Origin: Streptococcus mitis SK564
GTDB taxonomy: Bacteria; Bacillota; Bacilli; Lactobacillales; Streptococcaceae
Length of the DNA stretch: 64,000 bases
Assembly: GCF_000148525.1 (NCBI RefSeq)
Contig: NZ_AEDU01000014.1
Span: 1 to 64,000 of the forward strand
Direction of reading: 5' to 3'
The notes under the pieces were generated by a model. It was not told the origin of the DNA and made no database searches. It worked only from the letters and a program-made list of their open reading frames with translations. Both the position numbers and the translations under genes were made by a program. Positions 8,312 to 18,968 of the stretch are shown here, in pieces; within the stretch, counting starts at the first letter, position 1, and each line of letters opens with the position of its first letter.

Positions 8312-9415
8312 TTAATAATATTCTCTCGGAATACGGTCGCTGAGGAGACAAACCACCTCATAGTTAATGGTTCCGCGGTAGGTCGCTACCTGAGTTGCTG
8401 TGATTTCCTTGTCGCCGTTGGTGCCAATCAGGGTGACTTTTGTTCCTAGCGGATAAAGCTTAGGCAGACGAATGGTAATTTGGTCCATAGAAACCCGCCC
8501 AACGATGGGGCAAGCTTGGCCATCTACCAAGACAGAGAAATTCTGCATGTCTCGTGTCCAACCATCCGCATAGCCGATTGGTACGGTCGCAATGACTTGC
8601 TCGCTATCTGCCTGATAGGTTGCTCCATAGCCCATGCAAGCCCCAGCTGGAACTGTCTTGACATGGACTAAAGCAGATTCCAAGGTCAAGGCTGGTTTCA
8701 AGTCATAGGGTAAGTCCAAGACCTCTCCACTCGGATTGAGACCATACATAGCGTCTCCCATACGGACTGCATTGAAAATGGTCTCTGCATGCCAAAGAGT
8801 CGTTGCCGAGTTGCTGGCATGAACCATCTCTGGCACTTCCTTCATACTTGCCAAAATAGTTTTAAACCGTTCTAACTGGATATTAAAGTAGTCATCTGAT
8901 TCCTCATCTGCAGTCGCAAAGTGGGTAAAAATCCCTTCAACATGCGCACCATGTTGTTGAAGCAAGTCTTGAGCCTTATTAGCCTCACCAGCCTCTCTAA
9001 AACCAATCCGTCCCATCCCTGAGTCAATTTTGAGGTGGACTCTCAAACCTGATAGGTCTGCTTCCTTAACTAAGAGTGCTTGAATCCACTCCAGTCCAGC
9101 CACTGTCAAGGTGATATCATATTCTTTAGCCAGAGCAACTGCTTCGATGTCAGAAACTCCTAAAATAAGGATTTTCTTGCTGAGTCCAGCCTGTCTGAGT
9201 TCAATGGCTTCATCGATATTGGAAACGCAAAAACCATCGACATCATCTTGAATAGCCGTCGCAACGGCAACAGCTCCATGCCCATAGGCATTGGCCTTGA
9301 CCACCGCCCATTTGAGCGTTCCTTGAGGGATATGAGCCCCCATTTGTTGAATGTTTTGTCGAATAGCTCCCAGATGAATCAGAGCCTTGGTTGGTCTATG
9401 TAGACTAGCTTTCAT
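8312..9415 (-). CDS. alr: Alanine racemase
   Basis: A 367-residue PLP enzyme making D-alanine for peptidoglycan and teichoic acid. The PLP lysine lies in VKANAYGHG (about residue 40) and the second catalytic tyrosine in MGYGATY (about 260). The start at 9415 ([10 protein letters not shown]) has GGAGG upstream and overlaps the end of acpS by 11 bases, indicating translational coupling. The pair acpS-alr is a standard streptococcal arrangement. Confidence 0.97.
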   Translation of the reverse strand: MKASLHRPTKALIHLGAIRQNIQQMGAHIPQGTLKWAVVKANAYGHGAVAVATAIQDDVDGFCVSNIDEAIELRQAGLSKKILILGVSDIEAVALAKEYDITLTVAGLEWIQALLVKEADLSGLRVHLKIDSGMGRIGFREAGEANKAQDLLQQHGAHVEGIFTHFATADEESDDYFNIQLERFKTILASMKEVPEMVHASNSATTLWHAETIFNAVRMGDAMYGLNPSGEVLDLPYDLKPALTLESALVHVKTVPAGACMGYGATYQADSEQVIATVPIGYADGWTRDMQNFSVLVDGQACPIVGRVSMDQITIRLPKLYPLGTKVTLIGTNGDKEITATQVATYRGTINYEVVCLLSDRIPREYY

Positions 9416-9767
9416 GATTTTCCTCCAAAATGACACTGGCTGTCACAAACTGATCTGTATGGCTGATAGACAGCCAAATCTTTCCTGAAAACGGTGACTG
9501 ACTAAAATAAGGCGCCCCGCGTTCATTGTTCAAGACTTCCAAATCCTGAAAACTCAGCTTTCCAATACCTGTTCCCATAGCCTTGGAAAAGGCTTCTTTA
9601 GCCGACCAGCGACCAGCCAAATATTCGATCTGTCTGCTCCCTTTAAGACTGGTAAACCGCTCCATTTCCTTAGCTGTCAGCACGCGCTTAGCAAATCCTT
9701 CGTGTCGTGTAACTGCGCGTTCTATCGAAGCTAATTCCTCGATATCAATTCCGTGTCCAACTATCAT
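9405..9767 (-). CDS. acpS: Holo-[acyl-carrier-protein] synthase
   Basis: A 120-residue AcpS that transfers 4'-phosphopantetheine from CoA to acyl carrier protein, activating fatty acid synthesis. The metal-binding motif GHGIDIEE is at the N-terminus and [12 protein letters not shown] in the middle. The start at 9767 (MIVGHGIDI) gives the family length. The upstream binding site is poor because a hairpin that overlaps the preceding DAHP synthase terminator occupies the leader. It overlaps alr. Confidence 0.95.
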   Translation of the reverse strand: MIVGHGIDIEELASIERAVTRHEGFAKRVLTAKEMERFTSLKGSRQIEYLAGRWSAKEAFSKAMGTGIGKLSFQDLEVLNNERGAPYFSQSPFSGKIWLSISHTDQFVTASVILEENHES

Positions 9768-9773
9768 TCTCAT

Positions 9774-9800
9774 CAAAAGGAGTTGAGATTCCCCAACTCC
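9774..9800 (-). terminator. Hairpin between the DAHP synthase and acpS
   Basis: GGAGTTG and CAACTCC pair on the minus strand and are followed by only four T residues, then the acpS start. It may act as a partial terminator and may also mask the acpS translation start. Confidence 0.5.
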
Positions 9801-9811
9801 ATCCTTTTCAC

Positions 9812-10843
9812 TTATTTTGTCAAGGTAGCATAGATTTCTTCTACCAAAGCCTCTGTATTTTCCCAACCTAAGCAAGGGTCGGTAATAGAGCAACCAAAGA
9901 CCTCTGGTTGGTTTTGACGACCATCTGCTAGGTAGGATTCAATCATAAAGCCTCGAACTGTCTTTTTGATTTTCTCATTCCAATCACGATTTTGCAAGGT
10001 CTGGCGAACAATTCGAATCTGCTCCATATATTGCTTGCCTGAGTTATCATGGTTGGTGTCGATGAGGATAAAAGGATTTTCAAGTCCCATTGTCTCATAC
10101 CGTTCAATGGCATTTAGCAAGGTTTCATAGTAAAAGTTAGGCTCATTTTTCCCATATTCATTGACTGCTCCACGGAGGATAACGTGGGCCAAAGAATTTC
10201 CTGAAGTCTCAACTTCTTGACCATGGAAGAGGAAGGTCTGTTTGTTTTGAGCGGCATAGATACCGTTAAACATGACCCCAAGATTTCCTGAGGTTGGATT
10301 TTTCATCCCGACCGGTGCATCAATCCCTGAGGCCACAAAGCGGTGCTCTTGGTCTTCCACAGAACGAGCCCCAACAGCATGGTAGCTGACTAAATCATCT
10401 ACCAAGACCAGATTTGACGGATAGAGCATCTCATCTGCCGTTGTCAAACCAGTCTCTGTAATCACGCGGTAATGCAATTGGCGCACAGCCTGCAAGCCGT
10501 TGATTAGACTTGGAGCCTTAGAAGTATCTGGCTGATGTACCAAGCCTTTATAGCCGTCTCCATTGGTGCGAGGTTTAGCAGTATAAACACGCATAACCAT
10601 GAAAATCTTGTCCACCACCTTCTTTTGCAAGGCTGATAAACGGCGGGCATATTCCAAAACAGCCTCTTCATTGTCAGAAGAGCACGGACCAATCACCAAA
10701 AGGATACGGTCATCTTCTCCTGAAATGATGTCTGCCAATTCTCTATCACGACGCTCCTTTAGTCGCAAGGCTTCCGCAGATAATTGGGTTTCTGCCTTGA
10801 TTGCTTCAATATCGATTTCTTGACCTTTTTCAATAAATGCCAT
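9812..10843 (-). CDS. 3-deoxy-7-phosphoheptulonate (DAHP) synthase, copy 1
   Basis: A 343-residue class I (AroG/AroF/AroH type) enzyme condensing PEP and erythrose-4-phosphate, the first step of the shikimate pathway. Typical motifs are [10 protein letters not shown] (about residues 49-58), the [10 protein letters not shown] region, [11 protein letters not shown] and [15 protein letters not shown]. It starts one base after the stop of the second copy, so the two are co-translated. The two paralogs are about as similar as recently duplicated genes and probably differ in feedback by Phe, Tyr or Trp, which cannot be assigned by eye. Confidence 0.93.
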   Translation of the reverse strand: MAFIEKGQEIDIEAIKAETQLSAEALRLKERRDRELADIISGEDDRILLVIGPCSSDNEEAVLEYARRLSALQKKVVDKIFMVMRVYTAKPRTNGDGYKGLVHQPDTSKAPSLINGLQAVRQLHYRVITETGLTTADEMLYPSNLVLVDDLVSYHAVGARSVEDQEHRFVASGIDAPVGMKNPTSGNLGVMFNGIYAAQNKQTFLFHGQEVETSGNSLAHVILRGAVNEYGKNEPNFYYETLLNAIERYETMGLENPFILIDTNHDNSGKQYMEQIRIVRQTLQNRDWNEKIKKTVRGFMIESYLADGRQNQPEVFGCSITDPCLGWENTEALVEEIYATLTK

Positions 10844-10844
10844 C

Positions 10845-11876
10845 TTATTCTCCTAGCGTTTGGTAGATTTCTCTGACAAGGGCTTCCGTATTTTCCCAGC
10901 CAAGGCAAGGGTCTGTGATAGACTTGCCAAATACTTCTGGTTCGTTTTGACGACCGTCTTCTAGATAAGACTCAATCATAAAGCCACGAACGTACTGCTT
11001 GATTTTTTCATTCCAATCACGGTTAATCAAAGTCTGGCGGACAATTCGAATCTGATCCATATATTGCTTACCAGAATTGTCATGATTGGTATCCACGATG
11101 ATAAAAGGATTTTCCAAGCCCATTTTCTCATACTGGGCAATGGTATCCATCAAATTATCATAGTAGTAGTTGGGAATATTCTTACCATACTCATTGGTCG
11201 CTCCACGAAGAATGGCGTGTGAAAGCGGGTTCCCAGTTGTTTCCACTTCTTTTCCTAGGAAAAGGAAACTCTGTTTGTTTTGAGCAGCATAAATCCCATT
11301 AAACATGACATTGAGATTTCCAGAGGTCGGATTTTTAAAACCAGTCGCGAAATCTGCCCCACTTGCTACAAAGCGGTGTTGCTGGTCTTCAACCGAACGG
11401 GCACCAACCGCCATATAAGAAATCAAATCATCTACAAGCGGAAGATTTTCAGGATAAAGCATTTCATCAGCCGTTGTCATGCCTGTTTCTGTGATAACAC
11501 GATAGTGAAGATGACGAACAGCTTTGATTCCGTTGATGAGGCTTGGCGCTTCTGTCGCATTAGGTTGGTGAATCAAACCCTTATAGCCATCTCCATTAGT
11601 ACGGGGTTTTGCAGTATAAACACGCATAACCATAAAGATACGGTCTGCTACTTCTTCTTGCAAAGCGGCCAAACGCTTAGCGTACTCAAGGACAGCTTCT
11701 TCATTGTCAGATGAACATGGCCCGATTACCAAGAGAACTCGCTGGTCTTCTCCACGTATAATGGCTTCTAGCTCTTGATCGCGCTGTGATTTTCTCTCCA
11801 AAGCTTGGCCTTCTAATTTTGATAAAGCACGAACTTCTTCAATATTGATTTTAGGACTTTTTGCTGTAAATACCAT
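10845..11876 (-). CDS. 3-deoxy-7-phosphoheptulonate (DAHP) synthase, copy 2
   Basis: A second 343-residue class I DAHP synthase, first gene of the aro pair, with the same [20 protein letters not shown] and [10 protein letters not shown] motifs. It begins at 11876 with AAGGAGATGAGTT just upstream. Differences from copy 1 concentrate in the first 40 residues and in the 195-245 region. The terminator of secA lies upstream, so this pair probably has a weak promoter of its own or receives readthrough. Confidence 0.93.
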   Translation of the reverse strand: MVFTAKSPKINIEEVRALSKLEGQALERKSQRDQELEAIIRGEDQRVLLVIGPCSSDNEEAVLEYAKRLAALQEEVADRIFMVMRVYTAKPRTNGDGYKGLIHQPNATEAPSLINGIKAVRHLHYRVITETGMTTADEMLYPENLPLVDDLISYMAVGARSVEDQQHRFVASGADFATGFKNPTSGNLNVMFNGIYAAQNKQSFLFLGKEVETTGNPLSHAILRGATNEYGKNIPNYYYDNLMDTIAQYEKMGLENPFIIVDTNHDNSGKQYMDQIRIVRQTLINRDWNEKIKQYVRGFMIESYLEDGRQNEPEVFGKSITDPCLGWENTEALVREIYQTLGE

Positions 11877-11894
11877 AACTCATCTCCTTATAAA

Positions 11895-11938
11895 GCAAAC
11901 GGATACCAAGTAAAAATTTACTTTTCACAAGGTATCCG
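11895..11938 (-). terminator. secA terminator
   Basis: CGGATACC and GGTATCCG pair on the minus strand, followed by TTTGCTTT, between secA and the DAHP synthases. Confidence 0.75.
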
Positions 11939-11956
11939 CCTCTAAACTATCTCATT

Positions 11957-14470
11957 TTATTGTCTTTTACCGTGACAGTTTTTAAACTTCTTACCAGAAC
12001 CACATGGGCAAAGTTCATTCCGTCCAATCTGGCTCAAATCCAAATCTTCCGGCATACTTGCTTGGTGGGCAGCGATATTGCGAGTCGCTGTTGTACTGAT
12101 ATGGTGTTCTGCTTGTGGTCTTTCTTGTTCATGAATTTGTGCTTTCATCATCAAACGTGTCACATCAAACTCAATCGAACCAATCATATCATTAAACATA
12201 CGGAAACCTTCTGCCTGATACTCAACAACTGGGTTGTTCTGAGCATAACCACGAAGTCCAACCGCATTACGCAATTGATCGAGGGCATCGATATGATCTG
12301 TCCACTTGTTATCTACCACTCGTAGAATCAAAACTTTTTGGAATTCTTTAACTGCTTCTTCATCGCGTAGTTTTGAAACCTGACTATCGTAAACTTGCAA
12401 GGCACGTTGGAAGAGTTCTTCCTTAATAGCCTTATCAGACAAGCCAGACAAATCTTCCATCGTAATAGAATCTTCTGGAAGCAAGTTATACTTAGCAAAG
12501 TTCAAAATTGCCTCTAGTTTTTCATCTTGTTTGGCACGCGCATGACCATCAACGACACGACCAATCGTGCGTTTAATCATAGCCTGAATTTCAGGTGCCA
12601 AGTCACGATCTGCAGTGATGACATCGTAACGTTGAGCGTAGATAATCTCACGTTGTTCACGCATGACATCGTCGTATTGAAGGACTTGTTTACGAGTATC
12701 GTAGTTATTTCCTTCGACACGTTTTTGCGCTGCTTCAACCTGACGCGTCAACATACGAGACTCGATGGCCTCTTCAGACATGTTCAAGCGTTCAAAGATT
12801 CCCTTCAAGCGTTCAGAACCAAAACGTTTCATCAAATCATCTTCAAGAGATAGGTAGAATTGTGACTCACCTGGGTCTCCTTGACGACCTGAACGTCCAC
12901 GAAGCTGGTTATCGATACGACGGCTTTCATGGCGTTCTGTACCAATCACACAAAGTCCACCCAATTCGCGAACCCCTTCACCAAGCTTGATGTCAGTACC
13001 ACGACCAGCCATGTTGGTTGCGATGGTAACAGCACCACGTTGACCAGCATTCATAATGATTTGGGCTTCTTTATAGTGGTTTTTGGCATTCAAGACTTCG
13101 TGAGGCACGCCAGCTGCGACCAATTTCTTAGAAATGTAATCACTAGTTTCAACTGCAACTGTACCAACCAAGACTGGCTGACCTTTTTGGTAACGAGCCT
13201 TAACGTCTTCGACAACCGCCTTAAACTTAGCCTCAATACTTGCATAAAGAAGGTCTGAGTGGTCAATACGTTGAACAGGACGGTTTGTTGGAATTGGAAT
13301 AACACGAATGTTGTAAATCTCACGGAATTCTTCTTCCTCAGTCTTACCTGTACCTGTCATACCAGACAATTTCTTGTACATACGGAAAAGGTTTTGGTAA
13401 GTGATGGAGGCAGATGTCTTGGTTTCATCCTGGATTGGCACACCTTCTTTGGCTTCAATGGCTTGGTGCAATCCATCAGAATAACGACGACCTTCCATGG
13501 TACGACCTGTAAATTGGTCAACGATCAAGATTTCTTGTTCTTCGCTCACCACATAGTCAATATCGAGAAGCATGATGTAGTTGGCACGAAGGGCGTTATC
13601 AATAAAGTGAGTCAGAGCTACGTTTTCGATGTCATAGAGGTTTTCAAGCTTGAAGTAGCTTTCAGCCTTGTCAATCCCTGAATCAGACAAACCAATAGTT
13701 TTAGACTGCACATCGATGATGTAGTCGTCTTTGTCCAAAGATTTCACATAGTGGTCTGCCATGTGGTAGAGCTGACTGGTTTCAACTGCGTTAGCACCTG
13801 ATACGATCAAAGGTGTACGCGCCTCGTCAATCAAGATAGAGTCAACCTCATCGACCAAGGCATAGTTAAGCGGACGTTGTACCATGTTTTCAGCGCGAAC
13901 GACCATGTTATCACGAAGGTAGTCAAATCCGATTTCTGAGTTGGTTGAGTAGGTAATGTCACACTCATAGGCTTCTTTTTTCTCCATTGGAGATTTGGCA
14001 GCCAAGTTAATCCCTACTGACAAACCAAGCCATGAGTACAACTCACCCATCTCAGTCGCGTCACGTTCTGACAGGTATTCATTGACTGTAACTACGTGAA
14101 CCCCTTTACCTGAAAGGGCATTGAGGTATACGGGCATGGTCGCAGTCAAGGTTTTCCCTTCCCCTGTACGCATTTCTGGCACGTCACCATGGTGAAGAAC
14201 GATTCCCCCCATGACCTGAACCTTATATGGGAATAGACCTAGGACACGTTTGGCACCCTCACGGACAACCGCAAATGCTTCATAAAGCAATGAATCCAGT
14301 GATTCTCCATTTTGATAACGTTCTTTAAATTCAACTGTTTTTGCTTTTAGTTGGTCATCTGTCAAAGCAGCCATTTGGTCTTCGTATTTGAAAACCTTGT
14401 CAGCCATCTTTTCCAGACGACGGATTTCTCCTTTATCATTTTCGATAATTGTTTTTAAAATATTAGCCAT
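11957..14470 (-). CDS. secA: Preprotein translocase ATPase SecA
   Basis: An 837-residue motor of the general secretion pathway, pushing unfolded preproteins through SecYEG. The N-terminal DEAD motor has MRTGEGKT near residue 105 and [15 protein letters not shown] near 210. It continues with the preprotein cross-linking domain, the second motor domain ([23 protein letters not shown]), the scaffold, and a C-terminal zinc-binding SEC-C tail [14 protein letters not shown]. Length and all blocks are normal for the housekeeping SecA. It has its own promoter and terminator. Confidence 0.98.
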   Translation of the reverse strand: MANILKTIIENDKGEIRRLEKMADKVFKYEDQMAALTDDQLKAKTVEFKERYQNGESLDSLLYEAFAVVREGAKRVLGLFPYKVQVMGGIVLHHGDVPEMRTGEGKTLTATMPVYLNALSGKGVHVVTVNEYLSERDATEMGELYSWLGLSVGINLAAKSPMEKKEAYECDITYSTNSEIGFDYLRDNMVVRAENMVQRPLNYALVDEVDSILIDEARTPLIVSGANAVETSQLYHMADHYVKSLDKDDYIIDVQSKTIGLSDSGIDKAESYFKLENLYDIENVALTHFIDNALRANYIMLLDIDYVVSEEQEILIVDQFTGRTMEGRRYSDGLHQAIEAKEGVPIQDETKTSASITYQNLFRMYKKLSGMTGTGKTEEEEFREIYNIRVIPIPTNRPVQRIDHSDLLYASIEAKFKAVVEDVKARYQKGQPVLVGTVAVETSDYISKKLVAAGVPHEVLNAKNHYKEAQIIMNAGQRGAVTIATNMAGRGTDIKLGEGVRELGGLCVIGTERHESRRIDNQLRGRSGRQGDPGESQFYLSLEDDLMKRFGSERLKGIFERLNMSEEAIESRMLTRQVEAAQKRVEGNNYDTRKQVLQYDDVMREQREIIYAQRYDVITADRDLAPEIQAMIKRTIGRVVDGHARAKQDEKLEAILNFAKYNLLPEDSITMEDLSGLSDKAIKEELFQRALQVYDSQVSKLRDEEAVKEFQKVLILRVVDNKWTDHIDALDQLRNAVGLRGYAQNNPVVEYQAEGFRMFNDMIGSIEFDVTRLMMKAQIHEQERPQAEHHISTTATRNIAAHQASMPEDLDLSQIGRNELCPCGSGKKFKNCHGKRQ

Positions 14471-14515
14471 GTTTTTCCTTACTTTAAATTCCGAATATTT
14501 TAGAATGTTCTTTTA

Positions 14516-14544
14516 ATTTTAGCACAATTACTGATTATTTTCAA
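14516..14544 (-). promoter_or_regulatory. secA: secA promoter
   Basis: TTGAAA, 17-bp spacer, TAAAAT on the minus strand, 45 bases before the start codon. Confidence 0.7.
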
Positions 14545-14567
14545 GGAAGAATCCCCATTTTGAAAAG

Positions 14568-14599
14568 GAAAAAGAGGCTAGTTTCCAAGCTTACCTCTC
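14568..14599 (-). terminator. Terminator of the ABC/membrane protein cluster
   Basis: AGAGG and CCTCT arms with a loop of about 17 bases, then TTTTT on the minus strand, just after the 95-residue membrane protein gene. Confidence 0.65.
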
Positions 14600-14615
14600 T
14601 GACTTTTATGATACT

Positions 14616-14903
14616 TTAATTGCCAAAAATCGGCAAAATCGCAAATAGGATAAATAGATTTATCCAAAAAGAAAGACAACAGATCAATCCAAAAACAAAG
14701 AGACTGACTTTCTTGGACAGCAAGGCCATCAAAATCGACAGAATTCCAAAAACTAGTAAAACTTTCTGCATGATTAAGAGATTGATAGATATTCCCAGAA
14801 CTGGTTTATCCCAAGGAACAAAGAAGAAAGCAATCCAGATCAACAGAACTAAACCAATATAGACCTTAGAATAGCGTGTAATAAATGATTTTAGATGTTC
14901 CAT
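14616..14903 (-). CDS. Small membrane protein, 95 residues
   Basis: Last gene of the minus-strand ABC cluster, 10 bases after the ATPase gene, with AGGAGGTGGCTT before the start. It is very hydrophobic, with about three transmembrane helices (residues 14-30, 36-60, 65-90). No family is recognised. The position suggests an accessory of the transporter; an immunity-like role is possible but unsupported. Confidence 0.75.
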   Translation of the reverse strand: MEHLKSFITRYSKVYIGLVLLIWIAFFFVPWDKPVLGISINLLIMQKVLLVFGILSILMALLSKKVSLFVFGLICCLSFWINLFILFAILPIFGN

Positions 14904-14913
14904 AAGCCACCTC

Positions 14914-15564
14914 CTAGGATTGTATATCCTTTAAATATTGTATATGTCCATTTTCGACAACTAATACATATGTACAAAGGTCTGAAATATCTTCCGATAT
15001 GTGCGAAGTCAGGATAACCAAACCATTTTCTTTTTTCAGATAAGATAAAATAACCTGTTTGGTCAACCTCACACTCTTCTCATCTAAAGCATTCATAGGT
15101 TCATCGAGAAAGAGTATAGATGGTTCGGCAATAAAGGCTTGAATCAAAGCCATTTTTTGTTTCGTTCCTAAGGATAAATGACGGTATTCAACGTCTTCAA
15201 ATTCCTGTAAATCATAGTATTGAATCCAATAGGCAATTCTTTTTTCAGTAATGTCAGATGAAAAATACCTTAACAGTTCCAAATTTTCTCTCAGGGATAA
15301 ATGAGATAGAAACTCTACCTTTTCAATTAAAATCCCTGCATCCTGAATATAATGATTTTTTACCCCGTAAACTTTGCCATCTTGAAGAACTTTTCCTTTG
15401 TCAAGCTTAATATAACCAGCAAGTATCTTTAAAAGAACTGTCTTGCCAGATCCATTATCACCTTTAAGGCCATAAATTTTTCCTGATTGAAAGACCAGAT
15501 TTAACTGATTTAAAATAGGTCTTTTCCCATAAATTTTCTGTCCATTTATAATTTCAAGTCTCAT
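14914..15564 (-). CDS. ABC transporter ATP-binding protein
   Basis: A 216-residue nucleotide-binding subunit. Walker A is GDNGSGKT (about residues 35-42), the signature is a divergent LSLGTKQKM (about 130), Walker B ILFLDEP (about 150), and the switch His is in LTSHISED. It lies four bases after the permease gene upstream and belongs to a four-gene cluster with two distinct membrane subunits. This fits an ABC-2 type exporter of unknown substrate. Confidence 0.88.
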   Translation of the reverse strand: MRLEIINGQKIYGKRPILNQLNLVFQSGKIYGLKGDNGSGKTVLLKILAGYIKLDKGKVLQDGKVYGVKNHYIQDAGILIEKVEFLSHLSLRENLELLRYFSSDITEKRIAYWIQYYDLQEFEDVEYRHLSLGTKQKMALIQAFIAEPSILFLDEPMNALDEKSVRLTKQVILSYLKKENGLVILTSHISEDISDLCTYVLVVENGHIQYLKDIQS

Positions 15565-15567
15565 CGT

Positions 15568-16209
15568 TTATCCTTTCTTAAATTTCTCTTCTAACCGACT
15601 AACAATCAAGATAACTAATAAACTTAAGAGTCCTAAATATACTATCACAATATGATCCATCATCCATTCTTGTCCCACAAATGCTAAAAAATAGAGAAAA
15701 AATGAAAAACCAGCGCCTACACTAATAAGTGCTATCAGATAAGACAGTAACAAATACAACATCATTAACTGAGCAAGTAAAAAGAAGAGAGCAACTGTTT
15801 TGAAATGAATTCCTAGCGGAAGTAAACCAAGAAACCAGACAAATAAATCTTGAGTAAAAAATTTAGAAATGACAACCAATCGTTTCCTTGTATAATCGAA
15901 AAAGGAGCTTGATTGATAGCGAATCAAATGATGATAATGATCGGCCAAATCAGTTTCAAGCAAAATGACAGAGAGCCATCCTAACATGAAAATAGAAAGG
16001 TTTAACAAGAGTTTGGGGATTTCTAAATTCACTTCAGAATAGTCATTATAGGAAAAGATTGAAATCAATTCCCTCTTGAAAAAGATAACAGCATCCTGCT
16101 TTTGAACCGCTGTTGACAATAGATAGTTAATCAAAATCATCATCAGAACTATACGAAGTAGTAAAACAATCTTTCTCTTTAGCAAAATATTGTTAAAATT
16201 CTTAAACAT
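15568..16209 (-). CDS. ABC transporter membrane subunit (213 residues)
   Basis: A hydrophobic protein with about six predicted transmembrane segments. I chose the ATG at 16209 (MFKNFNNILL), which overlaps the stop of the upstream gene in an ATGTTTAA arrangement; the frame is open 12 codons further, inside the upstream gene. It has no recognisable solute motif. It pairs with the ATPase at 14914-15564. Confidence 0.75.
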   Translation of the reverse strand: MFKNFNNILLKRKIVLLLRIVLMMILINYLLSTAVQKQDAVIFFKRELISIFSYNDYSEVNLEIPKLLLNLSIFMLGWLSVILLETDLADHYHHLIRYQSSSFFDYTRKRLVVISKFFTQDLFVWFLGLLPLGIHFKTVALFFLLAQLMMLYLLLSYLIALISVGAGFSFFLYFLAFVGQEWMMDHIVIVYLGLLSLLVILIVSRLEEKFKKG

Positions 16210-16993
16210 TATCTTCATATTTTTCAAGCACCATATAAGGGACAATATAAAGGATGTAAGGAGTGAAGAGTTTCATCAAACTTACATCCCCATAGCTAGC
16301 TTGCATCAAACTCGTCATAGGAACCATATAGTATGGCAAGATACTATAGAGTAGCATAGAACCAAGCCAAAGAAACATCAAATAGGCAATTGCCGAACGA
16401 GTCACATTCCCTAAATAATCAACTATTTTTAAAAAATAGACCGTATTGATGAAGATACCGATTAGAAGGACACACATAAAAAACAAATAACTTTTTATTT
16501 CTCCATCTAGAAGCCTTTGTAAACTACTTCCATCAGAAAATAGGGAATTCCATTCCAGAGGAGAAAAAGTCCCAAAGAAATAGGTTATGATTGCAATTAT
16601 CAGCACAGTCACTAAATATATCACACAAGGGATACTTGCAAGTTGAAAAGTCAACTTTCTTTTTAACCCTTGATAACTCACTTCTCTTCCAATACTCAAT
16701 CGTAAAACTTTATTTTTCAGCTCAATATATTGAAAACCTAGCAAAGAAATGATGATTGGAATAATAAATGATTGATAAAAGCCTAGATTGAACTGGAGAA
16801 TACGAAAATCTAAAGCTGATTTTAATAAGTCATTTTTAATTGCTTGTCCATCGAATTTGGCTAGGTCAGGCGCATGAATATCAAAAAAGAAATAAGTCAT
16901 CAAAAAATCACGATAAACCAAAGCAAGAAAAATCAAAGTAAGCAAGACATAAACAAATTTATTCCTTGCCAAATTTAAGAGAGGAATCTTCAT
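16202..16993 (-). CDS. ABC transporter membrane subunit (263 residues)
   Basis: First gene of the transporter cluster, starting at 16993 with AGGAGGTGGCTT upstream, the same leader as the last gene of the cluster. It has about six hydrophobic helices and an extended extracellular stretch between the first two, as in ABC-2 permeases. It overlaps the second permease by eight bases. Substrate unknown. Confidence 0.78.
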   Translation of the reverse strand: MKIPLLNLARNKFVYVLLTLIFLALVYRDFLMTYFFFDIHAPDLAKFDGQAIKNDLLKSALDFRILQFNLGFYQSFIIPIIISLLGFQYIELKNKVLRLSIGREVSYQGLKRKLTFQLASIPCVIYLVTVLIIAIITYFFGTFSPLEWNSLFSDGSSLQRLLDGEIKSYLFFMCVLLIGIFINTVYFLKIVDYLGNVTRSAIAYLMFLWLGSMLLYSILPYYMVPMTSLMQASYGDVSLMKLFTPYILYIVPYMVLEKYEDNV

Positions 16994-17024
16994 AAGCCAC
17001 CTCCTATAAATAGAAAGTAATATA

Positions 17025-17220
17025 ATACTCAATGAAAATCAAAGAGCAAACTAGGAAACTAGCCGCAGGTTGCTCAAAGCACTGCTTTGAAGTTGTAGAT
17101 AAGACTGACGAAGTCAGCTCAAAACACTGTTTTGAGGTTGTGGATAGAACTGACGAAGTCAGTAACCATACCTACGGCAAGGCGACGTTGACGTGGTTTG
17201 AAGAGATTTTCGAAGAGTAT
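17025..17220. repeat. BOX element (full, with two BoxB-like units)
   Basis: Begins ATACTCAATGAAAATCAAAG and ends at CGAAGAGTAT (17220). It contains the diagnostic CTACGGCAAGGCGACGTTGA segment of BoxA and two BoxB-type units with CACTGCTTTGA and CACTGTTTTGA cores followed by ACTGACGAAGTCAG. An apparent 70-codon frame across it is an artefact of the repeat. Confidence 0.95.
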
Positions 17221-17223
17221 AAA

Positions 17224-17559
17224 TCAATGCCTTCCACCTTTTGACTTCCCGAGTTCCCGTCTCAAGCGAAGCATTTTTTTGAAACAGAAATAAGTTAACC
17301 TATTCAGACCAATAGCTAGCAGAATAAAAAGAAACCAAATGCCCCATAACTTGATATCTGTCACATTTCTCAAGACGATATTGAAAAACAGAACTGAAAT
17401 AACTGTCCAAGCAAGGCTAAAAAGAGCATAGAGGGGGATGTAAAACCAGTAAAAATAGTAAAAAATTGGGAAAAATTTACTATCTCTATCGGCCTTTTCA
17501 ATCCAGCTGAAAAAGTAAAACCAGGGAAATAAGATTATCAATTTAAACAAATGTTTCAT
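17224..17559 (-). CDS. Membrane protein, 111 residues, unknown function
   Basis: Start at 17559 (MKHLFKLIIL) with GAGGGGCTGGTG upstream. The protein has about three hydrophobic helices with aromatic-rich segments and a basic C-terminus rich in Arg/Lys. It lies downstream of der after a terminator and is cut close at its 3' end by the BOX element, which supplies the region after the stop. No family recognised. Confidence 0.65.
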   Translation of the reverse strand: MKHLFKLIILFPWFYFFSWIEKADRDSKFFPIFYYFYWFYIPLYALFSLAWTVISVLFFNIVLRNVTDIKLWGIWFLFILLAIGLNRLTYFCFKKMLRLRRELGKSKGGRH

Positions 17560-17605
17560 CACCAGCCCCTCTCGATTTGACAGCGCTTTCTTTATCTTCA
17601 TTCTA

Positions 17606-17637
17606 TCAAAAAAATCTGGAAATGTCATTCCAGATTC
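17606..17637 (-). terminator. der terminator
   Basis: AATCTGGAA and TTTCCAGATT pair on the minus strand, followed by seven T residues, starting eight bases after the der stop. Confidence 0.85.
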
Positions 17638-17644
17638 TGCTTTT

Positions 17645-18955
17645 TTATTTACGTTTTCTTGCGATGAGATGAATCGGTGTTCCTTCAAAGACAAAGGCCT
17701 TGCGGATTTGATTTTCCAAAAAACGTAGGTAAGAAAAGTGCATAAGTTCTTCTTCGTTGACAAAGATAACAAAGGTTGGTGGTTTGGTTGCCACTTGGGT
17801 CGCGTAGAAAATCTTGAGGCGTTTCCCTTTGTCTGTCGGTGTTGGGTTGATGGCAATGGCATCCATGATGACATCGTTCAAGACAGCTGATGGGATACGT
17901 GTATTTTGACTTTCACTGATTTGCTTAATCATCTCAGGAAGTTTGTGGAGACGTTGCTTGGTCAAAGCGGATACAAAGATAATCGGTGCGTAAGGCAGGT
18001 ATTGGAACTGCTCACGAATATCTTCTTCCCAGTTTTTCATAGTGTGGTTGTCCTTTTCAAGTGTATCCCACTTATTGACCACGATAATCATCCCTTTACC
18101 AGCTTCGTGGGCAAATCCAGCGATACGCTTGTCGTATTCACGGATACCCTCTTCCGCATTGATGACCATCAAGACCACATCTGAACGGTCAATAGCACGC
18201 ATGGCACGCATGACAGAGTATTTCTCGGTATTTTCATAAACCTTACCAGACTTACGCATACCAGCTGTATCAATCATGGTAAACTCTTGACCATCTGTAT
18301 CTGTAAAGTGGGTATCAATAGCGTCACGCGTTGTTCCAGCAACTGGACTGGCAATGACACGGTCTTCTCCCAAAATAGCGTTAATCAAGCTTGATTTTCC
18401 GACGTTAGGACGACCAATCAGGCTAAACTTAATGACATCTGGATTTTCTTCTTCATATTCATTTGGAAGATTTTCTACGATGGCATCTAGCACATCCCCT
18501 GTACCGATACCATGGACAGATGAGATAGGCAGTGGTTCACCCAAACCGAGGGCATAAAAATCATAGATATCATTTCGCATCTCAGGGTTGTCCACCTTGT
18601 TAACTGCGAGGATAACTGGTTTGTGGGTTTTGTAAAGCTTACGGGCTACGTATTCGTCTGCATCGGTAATTCCTTCCTTACCAGACACGACAAAGACGAT
18701 AACATCTGCTTCTTCCATAGCAATTTCTGCCTGGTGCTTGATTTGTTCCATGAAAGGAGCATCGACATCATCGATTCCTCCTGTATCAATCATGCTAAAA
18801 GAGCGATTGAGCCACTCACCCGTCGCATAGATACGGTCACGTGTCACTCCTTCGACATCTTCTACAATGGAGATTCGCTCACCAGCGATCCGATTAAATA
18901 GGGTTGATTTCCCAACATTGGGACGTCCTACAATGGCAATAGTTGGTAGGGCCAT
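17645..18955 (-). CDS. der: Ribosome biogenesis GTPase Der (EngA)
   Basis: A 436-residue protein with two GTPase domains in tandem, needed for maturation of the 50S subunit. G1 motifs GRPNVGKST (residues 9-17) and GRPNVGKSS (about 182) are each followed by DTGG or DTAG switch II motifs and NKVD / NKWD G4 motifs. The C-terminal KH-like domain ends IARKRK. It is last in the dnaB-dnaI-nitroreductase-der run, 13 bases after the nitroreductase. Confidence 0.97.
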
Positions 18956-18968
18956 AATTTCTCACTTT

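Noticed and set aside
11280..11714. Long plus-strand frames opposite the DAHP synthases and secA
   Set aside because: Shadows of conserved minus-strand genes, without binding sites or recognisable protein features.
17032..17244. 70-codon frame (MKIKEQTRKLAAGC...)
   Set aside because: It lies entirely inside a BOX element; the repeated protein pattern only mirrors the BoxB units.
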